27,609 bases of DNA from Chloroflexota bacterium (GTDB lineage Bacteria; Chloroflexota; Limnocylindria; Limnocylindrales; CSP1-4), in assembly GCA_017860675.1 (NCBI GenBank), contig JAGDMV010000019.1, positions 1 through 27,609 of the forward strand. Reading direction: 5' to 3'. The notes beneath the pieces are model-generated. The model did no database searches. It saw nothing but the letters and a program-made list of their open reading frames with translations, and was not told where the DNA came from. Positions 1 to 7,480 of this stretch are shown piece after piece. Every line of letters begins with the position of its first letter. Position 1 is the stretch's first letter. The position numbers and the translations under genes were made by a program.

Positions 1-60
1 GACCCGGCGACCGGCCGGGCCCTCGCCCTGGAGCGGATCCAGCGGCAGCTGGAGACGTAG
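1..60 (+). CDS. C-terminal end of an unidentified protein (5' end outside window)
   Basis: Frame 1 is open from the window edge to a TAG at 58-60 and encodes only 19 residues, ending in LERIQRQLET. The tail is charged and probably helical. It lies 5 nt before the GTG of the next gene on the same strand, so it is probably the upstream member of the same operon. Nothing in 19 residues identifies the family. The frame could also be chance, but the tight spacing favours a real gene end. Confidence 0.45.
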   Translation, partial: DPATGRALALERIQRQLET

Positions 61-65
61 GGGCC

Positions 66-1010
66 GTGCCCCCCGGCCGGCGCGACCCCGCGGCGGACCC
101 GGTCATCCCCCCGGGCCCGTCGCAGGTCGACCTCCACACGCACACCACGCGCTCGGACGGCGTCCTGGCGCCAGCCGTGCTCGCCGCCGAGGCCGCGGCA
201 GCCGGCGTCCGGCTGCTGGCCATCGCCGACCACGACTCCCTGGCGGCGCCGCGCGAGCTGCTCGCCGCGGGGGCGGCGCTGCTGCCGGAGGATCTCGCCC
301 TGCTGCCGGCAGTGGAGATCAACAGCGTTGCGCGAGGGATCCCTGACCTGGCCGACGGCGAGCTCCACATCCTCGGCCTCGGGGTTGACCCGGACGACGA
401 GCCCTTCGAGGCCGTGCTGGCCATCCAGCGCGAGCGCCGGCGGGCGCGCTTCACGGCGATGATCGAGCGCCTGGCGTCAACTGGCACCCCCGTCGAGGCC
501 GAGCTCGAGCGGCTCGACCTCGACGCGATCGAGGCCTACGGGCGGCCGACGCTGGCCCGGGCGCTGGTCGCGGCCGGCCACGCCAGCAGCGTCCCCGACG
601 CCTTCGCCCGCCTGGTCGGGCGCGACGCCCCCGCCTACGTGCCGCGCGAGGGGATCGGGCCGACGGAGGCGATCGCCGCCATTCGGGCCGCCGGCGGCCT
701 GGCGGTGCTGGCTCACTTCGCCGCGGCTCCGGCACGCCCCGGTCTGGTTCGCGCCCTGGTGGAGGCGGGGCTGGGCGGCCTCGAGGTCTACTACCGGTCC
801 TTCGACAGGGCAACCGTCGAGGCGCTGGCGGAGCTTGCGGCCGAGCTCCGGCTGGCGGCGACGGGCGGCACCGACTTCCACGGCGACCACGAGACGTATG
901 CGCAGGCCCATGCCGCGCTGTGGATCCCGCCGGGCGTCGGGCGATCGGTCTGCCGGGCGATCGGCCAGCCGGCGCTCGCCGACGGGCTGACCGCGGAGCG
1001 GCGAGGATGA
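66..1010 (+). CDS. PHP-domain phosphoesterase (RNase AM/YciV-like)
   Basis: A 314-residue PHP-family metal-dependent phosphoesterase, probably cytoplasmic. Visible metal-ligand motifs are HTHTTRSDG (H24, H26), ADHDS (D55, H56), E84 in PAVEIN, H101, H217 in LAHF, and GGTDFHG (D270, H272) near the C-terminus. Length and motif order match the YciV/RNase AM group, which hydrolyses 3',5'-bisphosphates or 5' ends of short RNAs in characterised members. The substrate here is inferred, not shown. The first 20 residues are Pro/Arg-rich and precede the domain, so the true start may lie slightly downstream; GTG at 66 is the first start after the upstream stop. Its TGA (1008-1010) overlaps the ATG of miaB, which indicates translational coupling. 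Confidence 0.85.
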   Translation: MPPGRRDPAADPVIPPGPSQVDLHTHTTRSDGVLAPAVLAAEAAAAGVRLLAIADHDSLAAPRELLAAGAALLPEDLALLPAVEINSVARGIPDLADGELHILGLGVDPDDEPFEAVLAIQRERRRARFTAMIERLASTGTPVEAELERLDLDAIEAYGRPTLARALVAAGHASSVPDAFARLVGRDAPAYVPREGIGPTEAIAAIRAAGGLAVLAHFAAAPARPGLVRALVEAGLGGLEVYYRSFDRATVEALAELAAELRLAATGGTDFHGDHETYAQAHAALWIPPGVGRSVCRAIGQPALADGLTAERRG

Positions 1011-2638
1011 CCCGCTCGCTGCCCGCTCTCGAGATCGTCGAGACGGCCCTCCCTCGACCGTTCCCGGCCCAGTTGCCCGCGGATGCGCGCGTCCTCGAGT
1101 TCCGCCCCGACGTGGCCTCGATGCCGCGCTTCTTCATCTGGACCCTCGGCTGCCAGATGAACCGCAGCGACTCGGAGGAGATGGCGGGCCGGCTGCTGGC
1201 CGCCGGCTGCTGCGAGGCACCCGGGCCCGAGGAGGCCGACCTGGTCGTCATCAACACCTGCGCCATCCGCGAGGCGGCCGAGGCCAAGGTGATCGGCCGG
1301 CAGGGAACGCTCGCCCGGCTCAAGGCGGAGCGGCCGGGAACGCGCGTGGTGCTGGCCGGCTGCGCCGTCCGCGAGCGCGACCGGGCCGGACTGCGGCGAC
1401 GCTATCCGGCAGTCGACCTGTTCCTGCGCCCGGACGAGGAGCCCGAGCTCGTCGCCCGGCTGGGCCTGGCGTCGGCCCAGGCGGCGGTGGGGCTGGGCCC
1501 GCGGACCGCGGCCACGACGGTCGTCAACCGGGTCGAGGTGTCGGCTGCGGATCACCTGCCGGCGGCGCGGGCAGCCAGCGTCGCCGCGGCGACGCTGGCG
1601 CGATCCTCGTCCATCTCGGCCTGGCTGCCGATCGTCTACGGCTGCGACAAGTCGTGCACCTACTGCATCGTCCCGTTCAGCCGCGGCCCCGAGCGGAGCC
1701 GGCCGTTCGACGAGGTCGTGGCCGAGGCCCGGGCGCTTGCCGCCGCCGGCTACCGCGAGGTGACGCTGCTCGGCCAGAACGTGAACAGCTACGGCCACGA
1801 CCTCCCCGCCGAGAAGCGATTTGCCCACGTCGCGGAGGGCCGGCGGGTGGGGCGCCGGATCGAGCGCACGTCGCGACCTGACCTGGCTGAGCTGATCCGG
1901 GCCATCGACGGCCTGCGCGGCCCCGACGGCGCTCCAGCCATCCCGCGCCTTCGCTTCGTCACCTCGCACCCCTGGGACCTCTCCGACCGGTTGATCGCGG
2001 CGCTGGCCGAGGCCCCGAGCGCCTGCGAGGCGCTGCACCTTCCCGTCCAGTCGGGCGACGACGTCATCCTCCAGCGGATGGGCCGCCAGTACGGCGTCGC
2101 CCACTACCTCGGCCTGGTCGAGCGGGTCCGGGCGGCGGTGCCGGGCATCGCCGTCAGCACCGACGTGATCGTCGGCTTCTGCGGCGAGACCGACGGCCAG
2201 TACGAGGCGACGCTGCGGCTGCTCGAGACGGTCCGCTTCGACCAGGTGTTCGCGGCGGCCTACTCGCCTCGGCCGGGGACACCCGCGTCACGGCTCGCCG
2301 ACGATGTCCCGGCGGCCGTGAAGCGCGATCGCCTCAACCGGCTGCTCGCCGTGCAGGAGCGGATCGGCCACGAGCGGAACCAGGCCTGGCTCGGCCGGAC
2401 GATCGAGGTCCTCGTCGACGAGGCCGCCCCGGCTCGGCCGGCCGCCCAGGTCGGGGTGGGGGAGGGCCAGGCACCGTGGCGCGGGCCGCTTCCGGAGGGT
2501 TTCGTCCGGCTGGGCGGGCGCACCCGGCACAACAAGCTCGTCCATCTCGCCGGCCCGGCGGATCTCGTCGGGGCGCTCGTCGAGGCACAGGTGGAGCACG
2601 CGGGCCCGTACAGCCTGCGGGGATCGCTCGTCCGGTGA
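1007..2638 (+). CDS. miaB: MiaB, tRNA-2-methylthio-N6-dimethylallyladenosine synthase
   Basis: Radical-SAM methylthiotransferase that converts i6A37 to ms2i6A37 in tRNAs reading UNN codons. The start is ATG 1007, overlapping the PHP stop (ATGA); the frame is open further upstream, but that part lies inside the PHP gene. The N-terminal UPF0004 domain has three cluster cysteines, C49 (TLGCQMN), C85 (NTCAIRE) and C119 (AGCAVRE). The radical-SAM triad is C213, C217, C220 (YGCDKSCTYC). GQNVNSYG, TDVIVGFCGET and a C-terminal TRAM region (LGRTIEVLVDE, then GRTRHNKLV) follow. At 543 residues it is longer than common MiaB proteins, with a 40-residue N-terminal extension, a long Ala-rich linker before the radical-SAM domain and an insertion after GQNVNSYGHD. 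All six cysteines are intact, so it should be active. The next gene supplies its substrate modification. Confidence 0.93.
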   Translation: MTRSLPALEIVETALPRPFPAQLPADARVLEFRPDVASMPRFFIWTLGCQMNRSDSEEMAGRLLAAGCCEAPGPEEADLVVINTCAIREAAEAKVIGRQGTLARLKAERPGTRVVLAGCAVRERDRAGLRRRYPAVDLFLRPDEEPELVARLGLASAQAAVGLGPRTAATTVVNRVEVSAADHLPAARAASVAAATLARSSSISAWLPIVYGCDKSCTYCIVPFSRGPERSRPFDEVVAEARALAAAGYREVTLLGQNVNSYGHDLPAEKRFAHVAEGRRVGRRIERTSRPDLAELIRAIDGLRGPDGAPAIPRLRFVTSHPWDLSDRLIAALAEAPSACEALHLPVQSGDDVILQRMGRQYGVAHYLGLVERVRAAVPGIAVSTDVIVGFCGETDGQYEATLRLLETVRFDQVFAAAYSPRPGTPASRLADDVPAAVKRDRLNRLLAVQERIGHERNQAWLGRTIEVLVDEAAPARPAAQVGVGEGQAPWRGPLPEGFVRLGGRTRHNKLVHLAGPADLVGALVEAQVEHAGPYSLRGSLVR

Positions 2639-3642
2639 CCGCCGGGCTGGGGGAGCCGTCGCAGCCCGCCCGGCCGCCGCTCGTCGTCGTCTGCGGGCCC
2701 ACCGCCACCGGCAAGACTGACCTCGCGATCCGCCTGGCCCTCGCCATGATCGAAGCGGGCCTCGCGGCCGAGGTCATCTCCGCCGACTCGCGCCAGGTCT
2801 ACCGGGGCATGGACGTCGGCACGGCCAAGCCGACCTTGGCCGAGCGGCGGAACGTGCCCCATCACTGCCTCGACCTGGTCGATCCCGACGAGCCCTTCTC
2901 CGTGGCTGACTTCGTCAAGCAGGCCGGGGCGGCGCTGGCATCCATCGCCGACCGGGGCGGCGTCGCCATCCTCGCCGGCGGGACCGGGCTCTGGATCAGA
3001 GCGGTGGCCGACGGGCTGGCCCTCGACCGGCTGCCCCACGACCCGGCGATCCGGGTTGCGCTCGAGGCCGAGCTGGTCGCGGCCGGCCCGGCGCCGCTCG
3101 TCGCACGGCTGCGGGAGCTCGCGCCGAGGCGTGCCGCCCGGGTCGACCTGCACAACCCGCGGCGAGTCGTGCGTGCCCTCGAGATCGCCATCCTGCTCGG
3201 CGACGGCGAGGCGCCACCGGCACGGGGCTACAAAGGGCCGGTAGCCCGGATCGGGCTCGACGTCGCCGACCGCCGGATCCATCGCCGCTGGATCGAGGCG
3301 CGGGCGGAGGCCCAGCTCGAGGCCGGCATCCTGGTCGAGGCAGCCCGGCTCCGGGCCCGCTACCCCGAGACGCTGCCTGCCCTGTCCGCCATCGGCTACC
3401 GGGAGGCCTTCGACCTCCTCGATGGGCGGCTCGACCGGGCAGGCTACCTCGAGGTCAATGCCCGCCGCAACGTCGGGCTGGCCCGTCGCCAGCGGACCTG
3501 GTTCCGGCCCGACGGCCGCATCTGCTGGCTCGATCCGTCGGCCGGCGATCCGCTCCCGGCCACCCTGGCCGCGGCCAGCGAGCTGGCGGGCGCGGGGACG
3601 GCGATCGGGCCCCGTCGCGAACCTGCGCTATCCTCCGGCTGA
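2635..3642 (+). CDS. miaA: MiaA, tRNA dimethylallyltransferase
   Basis: Transfers the dimethylallyl group from DMAPP to N6 of A37 in tRNA, giving i6A37, the substrate of MiaB. The protein is 335 residues, starting at GTG 2635, which overlaps the miaB TGA (GTGA). The open frame runs 53 codons further upstream, but those codons lie within miaB and do not resemble MiaA. Seen motifs are the P-loop GPTATGKT, SADSRQVYRGMDVGTAKP, PHHCLDLVDPDEPFSV, AGGTGLWIRA, and near the C-terminus ALSAIGYREA and RRQRTWFR. Length is normal for the family, and nothing appears missing. Downstream, its TGA overlaps the ATG of the glycosyltransferase (TGATG). Confidence 0.94.
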   Translation: MTAGLGEPSQPARPPLVVVCGPTATGKTDLAIRLALAMIEAGLAAEVISADSRQVYRGMDVGTAKPTLAERRNVPHHCLDLVDPDEPFSVADFVKQAGAALASIADRGGVAILAGGTGLWIRAVADGLALDRLPHDPAIRVALEAELVAAGPAPLVARLRELAPRRAARVDLHNPRRVVRALEIAILLGDGEAPPARGYKGPVARIGLDVADRRIHRRWIEARAEAQLEAGILVEAARLRARYPETLPALSAIGYREAFDLLDGRLDRAGYLEVNARRNVGLARRQRTWFRPDGRICWLDPSAGDPLPATLAAASELAGAGTAIGPRREPALSSG

Positions 3643-5738
3643 TGTCGACCCCCTCAGAGGCGCCTGCGCCCAGGCGCGCGCCTGCGCCCCAGCCGGACGA
3701 TCACCGTTCCCCCGGCACGAGCGAATACGCTCTGTCGGCGCGCGCGGGATGGGTCGTGGTGGCCGTGGCCGTCCTCGCGTTCGGCATCATCCTCGCCCTC
3801 GTCCCCGCCTTCTTCATCAGCTTCGACGAGGCGAAGTACCTCGGGATCGGGGCCCAGATCTGGGCCGGCAACGGACCGCGCACCGCGTTCGGGGCGCTCT
3901 TCCTCCTTCACTCGCCGCTCTGGACGGCCACCGTCTTCGCCCCCCAGGCCCTGCTCGGGGTCGACGCGGTGTCGTGGGGGCACCTGCTCAACGCGGCCGC
4001 CGGGATGGCCGTCATCGGCCTCGCCGGGGTGCTCGGCGGGTGGAGCGGGCCGGCACCCGCCGCGCTCGCCGCCAGCCTGGTCCTGGCCTTCACCTATCTC
4101 GAGGCACTGTCACGCACGGCGCGGCTCGACGTGCCGGCAGCTGCGCTGGCGCTGCTCTACCTGGTCATCGGCTGGAGGGCTGCCCGCAGCGGCTCGGTCC
4201 GCTGGTCGGCGGCGGCCGGCGCGACCTTCGCGGCTGCCATCCTGGTCAAGGAGGTCGGCATCCCCCTGGCGCCGGTTCCCTTCCTGTGTGGCGTCCTGGC
4301 GGGGGTGCAGTGGCGACGCGTCATGCGGGCACTGGGCTGGACGGCCCTGTTCGGCGCCATCGGGCTCGCCCCCTGGTTCCTCTACTACGCGGCCGAGACC
4401 GGCCGGGTCTACCGGCTGGAGTCGCCTGCCTGGACGCTCGGTCTGGTCGGCCTCGCCGTGACGGCCATCGTCCTGGTGGGGCTGGCGGCGAACCGCCTGG
4501 CCGCCAGCACGCGACTGATCGAGATGGGGTCCAGCCTGCGTTCGCGCCTGCCCGCGATCGTCCTCCGCAACGACCGGGCGCTGGTCGGTTGGGGGGTCGC
4601 CCTCGCCTGGGCCGGGGCGTGGCTGTTCTTCTTCTCGCGCATCTCCCGGCTCAAGGGCGCCTCGATCGTCGACCCGGCCCAGCTGGCCTACAACCTCCGG
4701 CAGTGGCTCGTCGACCTGGGGCCGATCGGGCTGGTGGCGGTGTCCGGGCTGGTGCTGGCCCTCATCCTGGTCCGCGTCGATCGCGGCAGCCGGGAGTACC
4801 GCGGGGTGGTCAACAACCTGGTGGCCACGATCTGCGGCGCGCCGCTCGTGCTCATGGTGATCGCCGTCGGCGAGCCGCCCCGCAACTACATCGCCCAGGT
4901 GGCCATCGCGGCGGCCCTGGCGGCGGGAGCATGGACCTGGGCAATCCGCCGCTGCGTGGCCTGGCTGAGGTCCCGCGGGCACCTCGTCCGGCTGGGCCGC
5001 TGGGTCATCCCCGGCATCGTGATCCTGGGCCTGCTGGCCGGAGCCGGCGCGGCGACCGCCCGGGCCTGGCTGACGGGTCTGTCCGGCATCCGCGGTCCAG
5101 CGGTGGAGACGACGGTCGGGTGGATCCGCGACAACATCCCGGAGGGAACGCCGATCGCCTTCGGCTCGTTCCTCGGGTACGAGATGGCCTACTGGCTGGT
5201 GGGCGACTATCCCCTCTACCAGGTGCGCCACAAGAACATCATCTCCGACGCGGCCACGCCGCTCGGCCTGAGCCGTGTCGGCGAGCGCCCGTCCGACGAC
5301 TGGGTGGCGGTCGACATCGCGCCTCGCAACGTGAACGAGTACCAGGCATTCCGCGCCGAGTGGATCGAGTCCAGCCTGTCACGTCACGGGATCCAGTACT
5401 GGGTGTACGCGACCGGCGAGGATACGGCGGCACCGGCGATCACCGCCCAGCTGACCCCGGAGCACGGTTTCGAGGCGGTCGCCAGCTGGGACTTCCCCGG
5501 GCCCCGCTCGACGATCACGGTCACGGTGTACCGCGTCGATCTCGACCGCATCGCCCTCGACCGGTCGCGGCTGTACATCTCGGCCGAGGCGCTCCATCGC
5601 CTGGTGGCCCATCTCGCGCGGACGCCCGAGGCGTCGCGGGCGGCCGCGGCGGCGCTCCTGACACGAGTGGTCGTCGAACCGCCAGAGGAGGCTGCCCGAG
5701 CGGACCTCGACCGTCTGCGTGAGCTCGCCGGCTCATAG
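3642..5738 (+). CDS. ArnT/PMT-like (GT39-type) integral membrane glycosyltransferase
   Basis: A 698-residue multipass membrane protein. After a Pro-rich cytoplasmic start, the first membrane helix (about residues 37-58) is followed by SFDEAKYLG. Its Asp-Glu (D62, E63) matches the acidic motif in the first extracytoplasmic loop of GT-C enzymes of the PMT/ArnT group. About ten further hydrophobic stretches follow up to about residue 480. The rest is a soluble, probably extracytoplasmic domain. Such enzymes move a sugar from a polyprenyl-phosphate donor to protein or lipid outside the membrane; donor and acceptor cannot be read from sequence. The ATG at 3642 overlaps the miaA stop, so it is translated from the miaB-miaA transcript despite the unrelated function. 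A GtrA-domain protein follows after 119 nt, and GtrA proteins are implicated in flipping such lipid-linked sugars, so the two may cooperate (inference). Confidence 0.75.
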   Translation: MSTPSEAPAPRRAPAPQPDDHRSPGTSEYALSARAGWVVVAVAVLAFGIILALVPAFFISFDEAKYLGIGAQIWAGNGPRTAFGALFLLHSPLWTATVFAPQALLGVDAVSWGHLLNAAAGMAVIGLAGVLGGWSGPAPAALAASLVLAFTYLEALSRTARLDVPAAALALLYLVIGWRAARSGSVRWSAAAGATFAAAILVKEVGIPLAPVPFLCGVLAGVQWRRVMRALGWTALFGAIGLAPWFLYYAAETGRVYRLESPAWTLGLVGLAVTAIVLVGLAANRLAASTRLIEMGSSLRSRLPAIVLRNDRALVGWGVALAWAGAWLFFFSRISRLKGASIVDPAQLAYNLRQWLVDLGPIGLVAVSGLVLALILVRVDRGSREYRGVVNNLVATICGAPLVLMVIAVGEPPRNYIAQVAIAAALAAGAWTWAIRRCVAWLRSRGHLVRLGRWVIPGIVILGLLAGAGAATARAWLTGLSGIRGPAVETTVGWIRDNIPEGTPIAFGSFLGYEMAYWLVGDYPLYQVRHKNIISDAATPLGLSRVGERPSDDWVAVDIAPRNVNEYQAFRAEWIESSLSRHGIQYWVYATGEDTAAPAITAQLTPEHGFEAVASWDFPGPRSTITVTVYRVDLDRIALDRSRLYISAEALHRLVAHLARTPEASRAAAAALLTRVVVEPPEEAARADLDRLRELAGS

Positions 5739-5763
5739 GCCGGCATCGCCGCCCGATGGACCA

Positions 5764-5778
5764 CCCGGGCGTCCCGGG
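5764..5778 (+). terminator. Possible weak hairpin after the glycosyltransferase gene
   Basis: CCCGGG, a 3-nt loop CGT, then CCCGGG form a 6-bp GC stem 25 nt after the glycosyltransferase stop and just before a promoter-like element. There is no T-run, so intrinsic termination is doubtful. Confidence 0.25.
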
Positions 5779-5787
5779 GACGTGATC

Positions 5788-5816
5788 GTGCCGGCCGCGG
5801 GCAGTTCGGCTACGAT
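5788..5816 (+). promoter_or_regulatory. Possible sigma-70-type promoter for the GtrA/HPrK-like fusion gene
   Basis: TACGAT at 5811-5816 fits a -10 box and GTGCCG at 5788-5793 is a poor -35 box at 17-nt spacing. The rpsO promoter later in the window has TTGCCG at the same spacing. Transcription would begin near 5823, about 35 nt before the GTG at 5858, which has GGGAAGAG immediately upstream as a ribosome-binding site. Confidence 0.4.
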
Positions 5817-5857
5817 CTGACCGGCCGCTGCCCGGCGGTCGGAGCACGAGGGAAGAG

Positions 5858-7465
5858 GTGCAGGCAGGCAATTCCGCCCTGCGGCCGTCCGGCCGCCGGC
5901 ACCACCAGCCGCGCGTCCGGCGCCTCCTCACCATCCTCGCCCGGCCCTCGATGTTCGGCGTCATCGGGCTGTTCGGCATCCTCGTCAACAGCGCCGCCCT
6001 GGCCTTCCTGACCGAGGTGGCCCACCTCGACCTGGCTCTTGCGGCCATCCTCGCCTCGCTCGCGTCCACCCTCAACAACTTCGTCCTGACCGAGCTGCTC
6101 GTGTTCCGGGGCCGGGAGTCCCGCCACAGCCTTCTCGTCCGCTACGTGGTGTTCAGCGCCCTCAACTTCGCCACCCTGTTCGTCCGCGTCCCCATCCTGC
6201 TGCTGCTGACGAACACGTTCGGCATTCACTACCTGGTCTCGAACCTGATCGCGATCGGGGTGACGTTCGGGATCCGCTACCTCGTGTCGGACTACTGGAT
6301 CTGGGCCGGCCGTGACCACCGCGACGAGCTCGCGGTCGACGGCTGGTATCACTACGACGTGCACGGGCTCGCCCGGATCCGGTCGCGCACGAACCTGCCG
6401 GAGCTGGCGGCCTTCAATGTCAGTCAGCCGGTCGAGGCCGACATCGTCGTCGACCGTCGCTGGCTCGGCGGCGGCCCGAGGCTGCGGGTGCGGACGGCGG
6501 TCGAGGGCGACCGGATCACCTACCGCGAGCACCTGGGCGCGTTGTCGGCCGCCTTCGACATCGTCCAGTCGTCACCGGTCCGGATCGAGGCCAACTGGCT
6601 GCTGCACTGGTCGCACCACGTCCTCTACACGAACATGGTCGAGCCGGTGCTGCGCTTCTTCCTGGTCGCCCGGGGCCACGTCCTGCTGCACTGCGCCGCG
6701 GTCGACGCCGAGCAGGGGGCGATCGTCATGTCGGCTCAGACCGACACCGGCAAGACGAGCACCGTCCTCCGCCTCCTGACGCAGCGCCGCTGGGGATTCA
6801 TTTCTGACGACATGGCCATCGTCACCCCCGACGGCAGCCTGCTCAGCTACCCCAAGCCGATGACCCTGAGCTCGCACACCATGAGCGTGGTCAACGAGGG
6901 GGCCTTGCCGTTCGTCGACAGGGCGATGCTGGCGATCCGCAGCCGGGTGCACTCGAAGAGCGGGCGCTCCGCCGGACACGCGCTCGGCCGCCTCAACATC
7001 CCGATCGTCACCACCAACGCCTGGGTCCAGATCCTCATCCCGCCCCCCAAGTACCACGTCCTGTCACTCCTCGAGTGCGACATGGTGGAGCGGGCCCCGA
7101 TCGACGGCGTCATCCTGATGGAGCGGGGCGATCCTCTGTCCGAGAAGCCGTCCGTCGACGAGACGGTCAGCCAGCTGCTGGTCAACACCGACGACGCCTA
7201 CACCTTCCCGCCGTTCGCCTCGATCTCGCCGCTCTTCCGCTTCGGCGGGCTCGACGAGGCGGCGCTCCGCCGACGCGAGCGTGACATCCTGACGTCGGCG
7301 GTCGGCTCGGATGGGACGGTCTGGCGGCTCCGCCTCCGGGTCGCCGGCCACAGCTGGGCAGACGTCATCCCGACACTGGCCGACGAGCACCGACCCGCCC
7401 CCATCCCGCAGGCGCCCGAGGCGGCTGCGTCGCGTGCCGTGCCGGTGTCGCCGGCCCCCGTCTAG
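5858..7465 (+). CDS. GtrA-domain protein fused to an HPr-kinase-like P-loop domain
   Basis: 535 residues in three parts. Residues 30-150 form a four-helix GtrA-like membrane domain (LFGILVNSAALAFL, LNNFVLTELLVFRG, and a last helix ending in SDYWIWAGRD); GtrA proteins are linked to translocation of polyprenyl-phosphate sugars. Residues 155-265 look soluble and beta-rich. Residues 270-480 resemble the HPr kinase/PEPCK-like ATPase fold: LLHCAAVD, a P-loop SAQTDTGKT (292-300) and FISDDMAIV with D317 and D318, like the SDD motif of HPrK-type proteins. The usual first Gly of the Walker A is Ala. No HPr or PTS gene is nearby, so HPr phosphorylation is not implied. The fusion suggests nucleotide- or substrate-dependent control of a lipid-sugar flippase or of the upstream glycosyltransferase (inference). 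Start: GTG 5858 with GGGAAGAG just before it. Confidence 0.7.
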   Translation: MQAGNSALRPSGRRHHQPRVRRLLTILARPSMFGVIGLFGILVNSAALAFLTEVAHLDLALAAILASLASTLNNFVLTELLVFRGRESRHSLLVRYVVFSALNFATLFVRVPILLLLTNTFGIHYLVSNLIAIGVTFGIRYLVSDYWIWAGRDHRDELAVDGWYHYDVHGLARIRSRTNLPELAAFNVSQPVEADIVVDRRWLGGGPRLRVRTAVEGDRITYREHLGALSAAFDIVQSSPVRIEANWLLHWSHHVLYTNMVEPVLRFFLVARGHVLLHCAAVDAEQGAIVMSAQTDTGKTSTVLRLLTQRRWGFISDDMAIVTPDGSLLSYPKPMTLSSHTMSVVNEGALPFVDRAMLAIRSRVHSKSGRSAGHALGRLNIPIVTTNAWVQILIPPPKYHVLSLLECDMVERAPIDGVILMERGDPLSEKPSVDETVSQLLVNTDDAYTFPPFASISPLFRFGGLDEAALRRRERDILTSAVGSDGTVWRLRLRVAGHSWADVIPTLADEHRPAPIPQAPEAAASRAVPVSPAPV

Positions 7466-7480
7466 TCAGCGGCGCGCCGC

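Noticed and set aside
3422..5722. Long + frame open reading frame overlapping the membrane glycosyltransferase in another frame
   Set aside because: The product is Arg/Pro/Gly-rich with no domain; it is an artefact of high GC. The overlapping frame has membrane helices and the DEAKY motif.
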